Source: Parazoarcus communis SWub3 = DSM 12120
GTDB lineage: Bacteria; Pseudomonadota; Gammaproteobacteria; Burkholderiales; Rhodocyclaceae
Assembly (NCBI RefSeq): GCF_003226565.1
Contig: NZ_QKOE01000014.1
Location: forward strand, 56,203 to 120,202
Direction: 5' to 3'
DNA length: 64,000 nt
Of the stretch, positions 55,898 to 63,318 are shown in pieces. The notes beneath the pieces were generated by a model, which saw nothing but the letters and a program-made list of their open reading frames with translations, did not search any database and was not told where the DNA came from. Numbering within the stretch: the first letter of the stretch is position 1; every line of letters starts with the position of its first letter. The position numbers and the translations under genes were made by a program.

Positions 55898-57109
55898 ATG
55901 GCTGCCAATACGCCAACCAATTACTATCTCGACACGCCAGCGGTCAAGAAGGCCTGCAAGCAGGACTTCGACAAGATCGACAAGGCATGCAAACCCGAGC
56001 ACGAGAAGTCCGACAAGAACAAGCACCCCGCACTCAAGAAGATGCTCGGTGCCAAGCGCGTTGCCGCCCTCGAGAGCATGGCCAACAAGGTCAAAGACAA
56101 AGCAGGCTTCAAGCCGAGCGCCGACAATGGCTGGATGTCGCATTGCGACGGACTATGGATCAAGCCCGGGTCGAGCGAGTTCTCCGCCGAGATGGGCGAG
56201 TTCAACGACCAGATCGGCCAGATGGCTGATGACCTGGGCGCTGCGATCGACGGCCAACTCAAGCCCCTGGTCGAGCAGGTCGGACAAGAGGTCAGGGACG
56301 CCGCCATGGAAGCGGCCAAGGACAAGGCCAAGAAAGCCGGCGTGCGTTCGGCCGCGCGGTGGGGCGTGGGCCTGGCCGGCGCAGCCGTCGGCGGTGTGGG
56401 CGCGATCGTTACCGAGATCGGCGCCACCGCCTGGAACATCTGGGATTGGGCCAGCACCGGGGTTGAGGCAGTCAAACTCGGCGCCGGGGCCTACGATGCG
56501 ATCAAGGAGATGGGCGCCGTGCTCGACATCGCCCAAAAAGCACAGGGCGAACTGGCCGAGCTCGCCCGTAACGCCGCCTCAAAATCCCCGACGGACCTCA
56601 TGGCAGACGGTATGGGCATCCTCTCGCGCCTGAATCCGTGCACCCGCGCCCGCCGCTGCAAGCTTGTGCCGTACAACAAGACCGGCACGCCCACCAGCAT
56701 GGGCGGGGACGGCTGCTGCCCGGGCCAGACCGGTCACCACGTGATCCCCGACGAGGCGGCCAAGGACGCCTGCTCGAACTACTCACACGGCGGTGCCCCC
56801 ACAATCTGCGTCGAGGGCGCCAATAACAGCAACGGCACCCACGGGAAGATTCACACAGCATTGGATAGGAGCGTTCAGGACCACAAGGACGGAGGGGCGT
56901 TCGGAATCGGCGCCTCGGAGACCATCAGCTACGGAAAAATGCGCGATCTCGGCATCAAGAGCGTCCAGGCCACCTTCCCGGAATCCAAGTGCGACACCAA
57001 ATGCCTGCGCGCTCAACTCGATGCCTATTACAAAAGCAAGTGCACCGGACCAATGCCGGCCAAATCCGGGGCGCCGGCAAAGAGAAAATCTGGATCTATT
57101 GAAGACTGA
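55898..57109 (+). CDS. T6SS effector with GHH/HNH (Tox-GHH2-like) nuclease domain
   Basis: A 403-residue toxin delivered through the preceding PAAR-like protein. Residues 1-150 are a charged helical region, 152-190 a Gly/Ala-rich hydrophobic segment, and about 255-385 the nuclease: LVPYNKTGTPTSMGGDGCCP, the signature GQTGHHVIPDEAA (GHH at 279-281), GTHGKIH (313-319), then Cys-rich CDTKCLRAQLDAYYKSKC. The GHH plus HxxxH layout matches the Tox-GHH2 branch of the HNH/endonuclease VII toxins, so DNA is the expected target. The 3' end of the gene is AT-richer than its start, as is the beginning of the next gene. Confidence 0.82.
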   Translation: MAANTPTNYYLDTPAVKKACKQDFDKIDKACKPEHEKSDKNKHPALKKMLGAKRVAALESMANKVKDKAGFKPSADNGWMSHCDGLWIKPGSSEFSAEMGEFNDQIGQMADDLGAAIDGQLKPLVEQVGQEVRDAAMEAAKDKAKKAGVRSAARWGVGLAGAAVGGVGAIVTEIGATAWNIWDWASTGVEAVKLGAGAYDAIKEMGAVLDIAQKAQGELAELARNAASKSPTDLMADGMGILSRLNPCTRARRCKLVPYNKTGTPTSMGGDGCCPGQTGHHVIPDEAAKDACSNYSHGGAPTICVEGANNSNGTHGKIHTALDRSVQDHKDGGAFGIGASETISYGKMRDLGIKSVQATFPESKCDTKCLRAQLDAYYKSKCTGPMPAKSGAPAKRKSGSIED

Positions 57110-57112
57110 GGT

Positions 57113-58135
57113 ATGTCTGAAATGCTAATTTCCCCTCAACAATTTGATGAGCACCTTCGCGGGTTTACACTCACTGACGCGACGATTCGGAGCAGAGACT
57201 TCTTCTACTTTGTGGCAAAAAACGTGGAAGAGTCAGCAAGAGCAAGCGTGATATCCGAGGCAACCGTTACAAAGCGAGTAGTCGCGGTCATGCCGCAAAA
57301 AGAGCCTGAAAAGCGGATGGGGCATGTAGAGATTGAAGGCTACGAACAATTTGTCGTCGGAGCCACGAAAGTCCCGACGAGCAAAGCTGTATGCGTATCA
57401 TCAGATGGTGAAGTACTGGTTACAGGAGGCGGGATCCAAGAGTTCGAATCCCCCATCCCCAAAAGCAAAGACGGCCCTCTCCGGGGCGGCGTCCGCCGCA
57501 TCCGCATGATTGACGGAACACTGTACGTAGTGGGCGGCGCCCACACCGCCTGCCGCCGGCGCGGCCCCAACGACTGGGAATCGCTGTGCCTCGACCTGCC
57601 GGTTCCGACCCGGAGAGACTTCGACAACGTCGATATCATCGAGAACATGGGTTTCAACGACATCGACGGCTTCGCCCCCGATGACCTCTACACCGTGGCC
57701 GGCCGTGGTGTCGTGTGGCATTGCGACGGAACACAGTGGCGGCAGATCGCCTTCCCCTCGAACATGCTGCTCGAATCGGTGTGTTGCGCCGGCGACGGAT
57801 TCGTCTATATCGGCGCACAGTCGGGTACCCTCTTTCGTGGTCGTGACAAGCACTGGGAGATGATCGAGCGCGGCAACATGAGCCTGCCCTTCAAGGACAT
57901 CGTGTGGCATGCCGGACGCCTGTGGTGCACCAGCGACTACGGTCTGTGGTCCCTTGAGGAGGACCAGTTGGTGCGCGTCGAGCTGCCCTCGGACATCGCC
58001 GTGTGCGCAGGCAACCTCTCCGCGGCCGACGGCGTCATGCTCATGGCCGGCACTCACGGCGCCGCCTTTCACGACGGCAACGATTGGCAGCTCATCTTCA
58101 ATACATTCAAGATGGAACAGGCGCTCGGTCTGTGA
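57113..58135 (+). CDS. Candidate immunity protein, beta-propeller-like
   Basis: A 340-residue protein directly after the nuclease effector, so placed as an immunity protein. From about residue 75 it shows repeated W/Y-G and aromatic-turn units (RIRMIDGTLYVVGGAHTACR, DDLYTVAGRGVVWHCDGTQW, FVYIGAQSGTLFRGRDKHWE, HAGRLWCTSDYGLWSLEE), the look of a beta-propeller. The first 110 codons are clearly AT-richer than the rest and have a distinct composition, suggesting a replaced N-terminal segment. GAGG precedes the ATG. Immunity function is inferred from position only. Confidence 0.65.
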   Translation: MSEMLISPQQFDEHLRGFTLTDATIRSRDFFYFVAKNVEESARASVISEATVTKRVVAVMPQKEPEKRMGHVEIEGYEQFVVGATKVPTSKAVCVSSDGEVLVTGGGIQEFESPIPKSKDGPLRGGVRRIRMIDGTLYVVGGAHTACRRRGPNDWESLCLDLPVPTRRDFDNVDIIENMGFNDIDGFAPDDLYTVAGRGVVWHCDGTQWRQIAFPSNMLLESVCCAGDGFVYIGAQSGTLFRGRDKHWEMIERGNMSLPFKDIVWHAGRLWCTSDYGLWSLEEDQLVRVELPSDIAVCAGNLSAADGVMLMAGTHGAAFHDGNDWQLIFNTFKMEQALGL

Positions 58136-59448
58136 GCCCGGTCGATCTCGCGCAGCGCGACGACGGCGACCCCGCTGCCGTCATCCCCCCACTGGTCGAA
58201 CGCCACGTGGGCGACGCCGCCTTCTACTGGACCCAGCACGACCGCTCGGTGCATTCGCCACTCGTCGATCTGGCTGAACTACGCCGCTTCGACCACCTGC
58301 TCGACGCCCATCTGGACGGCACCCAGGTGGCCGGGGAAACCGGCTGGCAGTTGGCGCTGGCGGCACTGGCGCGCTGGCGCGGGTCGGGTGAAGCATTTGT
58401 GTGCACGGTTCTCGCCCTCGGTGCGCGCGAGCCGGGTGTGCGTCTGGCCGCGACCTGGGCCATCGTCGAGCAGGCGCCCGAACGCATGCTGCGCGGCGTA
58501 ATCGGCGGCTTGCTATGGGTCGAACCCCACCTTGCCGCGCCCTGGGCCGCACACTGGACGCTACCTCATACGCCAGTTGCGCTGCAGATCGCGGCGTGGC
58601 GGGTGCTCGCCCGTGCGCCCCGAAGGCTGCGAGGCGACAATCGCTTGCTCGACGAGCAACTGGCAAGCCTGCTTGCCCACCCCGACGCACGCCTGCGTGC
58701 CACCGCTTGCCGCGCGGCCTACGCCTTCGGCCAGGTCTCGGCACTGCACACCTTGCTCACCGATGCCGACACCGCAGTCGCAGCCGAGGCCGCTATCGGT
58801 CTGTCGCACGCAGGCCTGTCCGCGGGCGCAGGCTACTTATGGCGCTCGGTCCAGCGACTCGCCAAGGCACTGGCGCATATGGGCGGTGCCGAGCGCGACC
58901 GTGCCGAGCATCGTCTTGCCCGCTGGGTCCGCCACCTTGCGCTGATGGCGCCGCTCGGCCACCCCGACATCCCCCCCCTCATCGACGCAATGCCGGTCCG
59001 CCTCGCGCTGCTCTTCATCCTGCACCACGGCGACGGTGCCCTGCTGCCCTGGGTGCGCGACCACCTCGAAGACGCCGAGGCCGCCCGTCTGGCAGGGTGG
59101 GTATGGTCTGCCTTGGTCGGGCGCGATCTCGTCGCCGAAGGACTGGCACAGCCATCGCAGCCACTCGCTGCCGCCCAGGAACGCCTCACCGACCGCCTCG
59201 ACCCAGGCCTGCCGCTGCCCGACGCCAACGCGGTGCGCGCGCAGCACCTCGAACTACCACAGGGGGTCCCCTGTCTGCTTGGCGAGACGGTAACACCAAC
59301 TCGCCTGCCCAAGAGCTTGCACAACGCCCCACAGGCCCTGCGATGGATCGCCGCTCGACGCATCGAGGCTAGCGGCGGCCCCCGCTTCGACACCCGGGCA
59401 CACGCCCATATCCAATACGCCGCGCTCGATGCGTGGCCCGAACGCTGA
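58132..59448 (+). CDS. TIGR02270-like T6SS island protein (helical repeat)
   Basis: A 438-residue Ala- and Leu-rich protein of the type named TIGR02270, common beside vgrG and DUF2169 genes. GTG 58132 overlaps the previous stop by 4 nt (GTGA). The sequence is a run of HEAT-like helices: WQLALAALARWRGSGEAF, VRLAATWAIVEQAPERML, LRATACRAAYAFGQVSAL, VAAEAAIGLSHAGLSAGA. It ends with a less repetitive domain (HLELPQGVPCLLGETVTP). Probably a scaffold or adaptor in effector handling; no enzymatic motif. Confidence 0.78.
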   Translation: MSPVDLAQRDDGDPAAVIPPLVERHVGDAAFYWTQHDRSVHSPLVDLAELRRFDHLLDAHLDGTQVAGETGWQLALAALARWRGSGEAFVCTVLALGAREPGVRLAATWAIVEQAPERMLRGVIGGLLWVEPHLAAPWAAHWTLPHTPVALQIAAWRVLARAPRRLRGDNRLLDEQLASLLAHPDARLRATACRAAYAFGQVSALHTLLTDADTAVAAEAAIGLSHAGLSAGAGYLWRSVQRLAKALAHMGGAERDRAEHRLARWVRHLALMAPLGHPDIPPLIDAMPVRLALLFILHHGDGALLPWVRDHLEDAEAARLAGWVWSALVGRDLVAEGLAQPSQPLAAAQERLTDRLDPGLPLPDANAVRAQHLELPQGVPCLLGETVTPTRLPKSLHNAPQALRWIAARRIEASGGPRFDTRAHAHIQYAALDAWPER

Positions 59449-59452
59449 GCGC

Positions 59453-59860
59453 ATGATGAACCCGACCCCTCTCGACCCGTGGAACGACGCTGCCCTGATT
59501 GCAGGGCGCCTGGGCTCTCCTTACAACCGTTTGATCGTGGTGCTCAGCGCCGAAGCTTGGTGCGAGAAGTGCCGACAGTTGAGACCCCATTTCGATGCGA
59601 TCGCGCTCGACGCTCATGAGCGCGAATTGATGCTGTGGCTCGATATCGAGGATCATCTTCCATTCATTGGCGACTATCTACCCGCCTCGCTCCCCGAACT
59701 GTTGATCTATCGCAGCACCACTCTGGAGTACCGCCAGGTCATCGAAAGCAACCTCAATGCGCTCGATGCGGCACTGTCTGCCCCGCCGATGGCCGACCCC
59801 GGTCCCGACCCCGGCATCGCCAATCGCCTCGCGCTGCAGGACTGGGCACAGGCCATGTAG
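59453..59860 (+). CDS. Thioredoxin-fold protein with WCEKC motif in the T6SS island
   Basis: A 135-residue thioredoxin-like protein: AEAWCEKCRQLRPHF, then LMLWLDIEDHLPF and SLPELLIYRS, matching the layout of the chromosomal paralogue at 38947-39351. No signal peptide. Two adjacent ATGs, 59453 and 59456, are possible starts; the gap to the preceding gene is 4 nt. Occurrence inside a vgrG operon is unusual; it could assist folding or disulfide reduction of Cys-rich effectors such as the one at 55898. Confidence 0.8.
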   Translation: MMNPTPLDPWNDAALIAGRLGSPYNRLIVVLSAEAWCEKCRQLRPHFDAIALDAHERELMLWLDIEDHLPFIGDYLPASLPELLIYRSTTLEYRQVIESNLNALDAALSAPPMADPGPDPGIANRLALQDWAQAM

Positions 59861-59871
59861 CGTGCTCACCC

Positions 59872-61113
59872 CACCCTGCGGGCAGCTTGATCGCCCCCAA
59901 CGATTCGCCCGATGGCCGCGTGCTCAACGCCCTCTTCTACGGCTCGGCCCCCCGCCCCGAGTCCTTCGCCTTCGATCCGGCCGGCAACCTGCTCGACCCC
60001 ATCGACCGCGCCATCGGCTACCCCGCCCTCGATAACCGCATCGCCGTCTTCGAGGATCTGCGCTTCGACTACGACGCCCACGGCAATGTCACCCGCAGGC
60101 GCAAGGGCGCCCACGAACTCGCCGAGCTGAGCTGGAACGCCGAACACCAGCTCGCCCAGTCCACCGTCACCCGCCACGGCGTCACCCAGACCACCCGCTA
60201 CGAGTACGACGCCCTCGGACGGCGCATCCGCAAGCGCGACGCCTTCGGCGCCACCGAGTACCTGTGGGACGGCGATCTGATGATCGAGCGCCGACGCAAC
60301 AACAAGAGCGCCCTCTTCCTCTACGAACCCGACAGCTTCGTGCCCCTGGCCACCGTCCAGTACAACGAGACCTACTGGTATCACTGCGACCAGATCGGCG
60401 CACCGATGGAACTCACCGATGCCGACGGCCGCATCGTGTGGGCGGCAGACTATCGGGTGTGGGGAGAGGCCACCGTGCGCAAGTCCGGCACCGACGGGCG
60501 GGCGGTATCGGGCCACACCCCAGCCCCGCCCCCCATCGAGCAGCCCTTCCGCTTCCAGGGGCAGCAGTTCGATGAGGAAACCGGCCTGCATTACAACCGG
60601 TTTCGGTATTACGATCCGGGGGTGGGCATATACGTATCCCAAGACCCCATCAAACTGCAAGGTGGTTTGAATTTCTACAGATATGGAACAAACCCTGTCG
60701 CCTTCGTCGATCCGTGGGGACTGGAGCCTGTTGCATTCAAAACCGTTGGCTCCACGCTTTGTATCAAGAATAAGTTCCCCGTGGGATCGGCTCCGGCACA
60801 GGAGCTTGAGGAGTTCACGAAGCGGTGGAATGAACAGATTAAACAGAATGGAGGCTCAATGACTAGGCGGGTCCTTACTGATCAGGAACGTCGGGATTCA
60901 AATGCATGGAAGCGCGGCGTCCGCTGTCAATGCCCGGGCAACTCCGTAGCAGGACACGTACCCGATGCCGCAGCAGGGGGGCCGGCCATTCCGAGAGACT
61001 GGATGGCCCAAATGCCCGAGACAAATGGATACGTCGGAGGAATCGTACGGCATCTACCTGTCGGCTACACGTATGATTCAGTCAAACTCGTTTCAGACCT
61101 TGGAGGCTGTTGA
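59872..61113 (+). CDS. RHS C-terminal fragment 1 with toxin tip (5'-truncated)
   Basis: An open frame carrying only the last part of an RHS protein. It begins within the core (APNDSPDGRVLNALFYGSAP, ESFAFDPAGNLLDPIDRAIG), passes the shell-closing region YDPGVGIYVSQDP and ends in a variable tip after DPWGLEP. There is no convincing start codon or ribosome binding site; TTG 59887 is the only early candidate. The tip (about 60724-61110) contains GHVPDAAAGG, reminiscent of the H-x-PD-x-x-x-GG motif of Ntox15-type nucleases (tentative). An orphan tip kept with its immunity gene; expression as a free protein is doubtful. Confidence 0.75.
   Translation, partial: HPAGSLIAPNDSPDGRVLNALFYGSAPRPESFAFDPAGNLLDPIDRAIGYPALDNRIAVFEDLRFDYDAHGNVTRRRKGAHELAELSWNAEHQLAQSTVTRHGVTQTTRYEYDALGRRIRKRDAFGATEYLWDGDLMIERRRNNKSALFLYEPDSFVPLATVQYNETYWYHCDQIGAPMELTDADGRIVWAADYRVWGEATVRKSGTDGRAVSGHTPAPPPIEQPFRFQGQQFDEETGLHYNRFRYYDPGVGIYVSQDPIKLQGGLNFYRYGTNPVAFVDPWGLEPVAFKTVGSTLCIKNKFPVGSAPAQELEEFTKRWNEQIKQNGGSMTRRVLTDQERRDSNAWKRGVRCQCPGNSVAGHVPDAAAGGPAIPRDWMAQMPETNGYVGGIVRHLPVGYTYDSVKLVSDLGGC
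60065..60626 (+). repeat. 562-bp RHS core repeat, copy 1
   Basis: Nearly identical to 61816-62377 at an offset of 1751 bp, with only about a dozen mismatches that I could count by eye (for example GACGCC/GATACC at the left end and a short cluster near 60498). Both edges are sharp: left at TCGACTACGA, right after GGGGGTGGG. It encodes the RHS region just before the toxin tip and offers homology for tip exchange. Confidence 0.9.
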
Positions 61114-61115
61114 AA

Positions 61116-61640
61116 ATGGCAAGAGACCAGACTATCTACTTACTCGAAAAAATGAAGAACAGAAACAGTCGTGACCCTAATCACGGCACCCAAATACTAG
61201 GCGCATCCGAACCGCTTCTCGAAATTTCTACGTTCGCAGATTCATTTGTCCGCCCACTGAGCCCCATGCTTCGCTCCCGGTTTCAGTTCTGCGGTTCATG
61301 GAAAAATGCACGGTTATCTCAGAACTGGCTGAGTCTGACGGAGATAAGGGATGCAAAAAACAACGAAACCCTATCCAAATGGGTCGCGCTTCGCACTGAG
61401 AACAGTTACGACAACGATCCGCCCGGTTGCGTCGCTGCAGAGAACTGTGCAGTTTTCTCCTACAACCCATATGAACCAGAAGAAACATATCTGGTGTGGG
61501 AGGATGGTAAGGAAGAGCCGTTGGTCTGGGAGTATTTCGGATGGGACTACCTAAGATTCGAGAACTTGAATCACTATCTTGAGTATATTGTTGGAGATAG
61601 AACGGTTGACGATTCTGGTCGTATCCAAGCTGAGCCATAG
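61116..61640 (+). CDS. Putative immunity protein of RHS tip 1 (SUKH-like end)
   Basis: A 174-residue protein starting 2 nt after the tip 1 stop; ATG 61116 has GGAGG 9 nt upstream (a TTG at 61110 is the alternative). Low GC compared with flanks. The C-terminal part LVWEDGKEEPLVWEYFGWDY and FENLNHYLEYIVG resembles SMI1/KNR4-type (SUKH) immunity proteins; the rest is unrecognised. Role inferred from position directly behind a toxin tip. Confidence 0.65.
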   Translation: MARDQTIYLLEKMKNRNSRDPNHGTQILGASEPLLEISTFADSFVRPLSPMLRSRFQFCGSWKNARLSQNWLSLTEIRDAKNNETLSKWVALRTENSYDNDPPGCVAAENCAVFSYNPYEPEETYLVWEDGKEEPLVWEYFGWDYLRFENLNHYLEYIVGDRTVDDSGRIQAEP

Positions 61641-62840
61641 CGCCGGGGGATTACCGCCCAGGCACAGTCCGGGCGCGTACAGGGGGCGCGGGCGGACGCC
61701 GGCACCGCCGTGCTCGAGCGCCGCTACGGTTGGGATGCCGCGGGCAATCTCATCACCCGCGTCGATCAGCTGCGCGGCACCCAGGCCTTTCGATACGACC
61801 CTACCGGGCGCGTCATCGACTACGATACCCACGGCAATGTCACCCGCAGGCGCAAGGGCGCCCACGAACTCGCCGAGCTGAGCTGGAACGCCGAACACCA
61901 GCTCGCCCAGTCCACCGTCACCCGCCACGGCGTCACCCAGACCACCCGTTACGAGTACGACGCCCTCGGACGGCGCACCCGCAAGCGCGACACCTTCGGC
62001 GCCACCGAGTACCTGTGGGACGGCGATCTGATGATCGAGCGCCGACGCAACAACAAGAGCGCCCTCTTCCTCTACGAACCCGACAGCTTCGTGCCCCTGG
62101 CCACCGTCCAGTACAACGAGACCTACTGGTATCACTGCGACCAGATCGGCGCACCGATGGAACTCACCGATGCCGACGGCCGCATCGTGTGGGCGGCAGA
62201 CTATCGGGTGTGGGGAGAGGCCACCGTGCGCAAGACCGGCACCGACGGGCTTTCAGTATCGGGCCACACCCCAGCCCCGCCCCCCATCGAGCAGCCCTTC
62301 CGCTTCCAGGGGCAGCAGTTCGATGAGGAAACCGGACTGCATTACAACCGGTTTCGGTATTACGATCCGGGGGTGGGAAGGTTCGTGAGTCAGGATCCGA
62401 TTGGGTTGGCGGGGGGAGGACATCTATATCAGTACGCCCCCAATCCAACCCTCTGGATTGACCCTCTCGGCTTAGCAAAGATCTGTTGCTGTGGAGATCA
62501 GTACGTCGATACAGATGCTCGATGGAGGGAAGTAATGAACGATCCGAACACGCCGAAATCAATGCGCGGCTGGCTACAAAATCAGACTCGTAGAGTTGCA
62601 ACGGGGAAGCAAGCTAATATTAAGACCCCTCCAGGGTATGAGCTTGCACACCGCCCCCGGTTTGAAAGCGAATTGGGTTATGACTATTCCCATGCAGACC
62701 CCATGCTAGCTGCGGATCATCGAGGAATTCAGCATCGCTATTGGCGAAAGCGAAACGGATGCTGGTCTGCAAAAATGCCGAGTTCGGGGTCTCCTGGCAC
62801 CGGGAAGTTGAGCCTACCGAAACCCGGATCGTTACCATAA
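61641..62840 (+). CDS. RHS C-terminal fragment 2 with toxin tip (5'-truncated, internal deletion)
   Basis: The frame begins at 61641, right after the immunity 1 stop, with RHS core sequence (RRYGWDAAGNLITRVDQLRG, FRYDPTGRVIDYDTHGN). Compared with fragment 1 it lacks the stretch ESFAFDPAGN...DLRF: the PTGR repeat is joined straight to YDTHGN. The possible start is GTG 61710. The core closes at YDPGVGRFVSQDPIGLAGGG and DPLGLAK; the tip (62475-62837) has YELAHRPRFESELGYDYSHA and HRGIQHRYWRKR, His/Arg-rich and perhaps an Ntox8-like nuclease (low certainty). Immunity 2 follows after 8 nt. Confidence 0.75.
   Translation, partial: RRGITAQAQSGRVQGARADAGTAVLERRYGWDAAGNLITRVDQLRGTQAFRYDPTGRVIDYDTHGNVTRRRKGAHELAELSWNAEHQLAQSTVTRHGVTQTTRYEYDALGRRTRKRDTFGATEYLWDGDLMIERRRNNKSALFLYEPDSFVPLATVQYNETYWYHCDQIGAPMELTDADGRIVWAADYRVWGEATVRKTGTDGLSVSGHTPAPPPIEQPFRFQGQQFDEETGLHYNRFRYYDPGVGRFVSQDPIGLAGGGHLYQYAPNPTLWIDPLGLAKICCCGDQYVDTDARWREVMNDPNTPKSMRGWLQNQTRRVATGKQANIKTPPGYELAHRPRFESELGYDYSHADPMLAADHRGIQHRYWRKRNGCWSAKMPSSGSPGTGKLSLPKPGSLP
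61816..62377 (+). repeat. 562-bp RHS core repeat, copy 2
   Basis: Copy 2 of the repeat at 60065-60626. Outside its right edge the two fragments still align as protein (xxVSQDPIxLxGG) but not as DNA, which marks the last recombination or gene-conversion boundary. The left edge coincides with the deletion joint in fragment 2. Confidence 0.9.
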
Positions 62841-62848
62841 GGAGTGCC

Positions 62849-63277
62849 ATGGCAAATCAACGAGTAATAGGAACATCAATCGATGTAGTCCGTATAGCAG
62901 AGGCGGAGCTAGGCCTTACGTTGCCTAGGTCTTTCTCGGATTGGCTGCTGGCCAACAATGGGAGTGCGTTAGGAGCGTTAGTAGTGTTTCCCGTCTACGA
63001 CGCTCGTAATCCTCGGAAAACGTGGGAATCGATTGTTCGTCACTTCAATGAAGACTGGCAGGCATGGAAAGAGAATTTCTCCGACGAGGCACTCGACTTT
63101 TCCAACCTTCTTCCATTCGCTGAATTTGGCACGGGAGATTACTACTGCTTTGATTATGGGAAGCTCGGAAGCACAGGGGAACCCGTTGTTGCTTTGTGGT
63201 CGCACGAAACGGGTAAGGCCGTCTACGTTGCCGATAGTTTTGCTGCTTTCATAAACGCACCAGACCGTCCTGGATAG
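62849..63277 (+). CDS. SMI1/KNR4 (SUKH)-type immunity protein of RHS tip 2
   Basis: A 142-residue protein. ATG 62849 has AAGGAG just upstream and fits the family start (MANQRVIGTSIDVVRIAEAE); an upstream in-frame ATG at 62741 is read-through. SUKH features: AEAELGLTLPRSFSDWLLAN, NNGSALGALVVFP, a central FAEFGTGDYYCFDY and C-terminal SHETGKAVYVADSFAAFINA. Low GC. Protects against the tip 2 toxin by position. Confidence 0.85.
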   Translation: MANQRVIGTSIDVVRIAEAELGLTLPRSFSDWLLANNGSALGALVVFPVYDARNPRKTWESIVRHFNEDWQAWKENFSDEALDFSNLLPFAEFGTGDYYCFDYGKLGSTGEPVVALWSHETGKAVYVADSFAAFINAPDRPG

Positions 63278-63318
63278 CAGGAGCCGTATCGAATACAACC
63301 GAAAGAAAAATAGGGATC

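Noticed and set aside
60065..62377. Repeats in the RHS region considered as CRISPR or insertion sequence
   Set aside because: Two long copies encode RHS protein; no short regularly spaced repeats, no transposase, no terminal inverted repeats.
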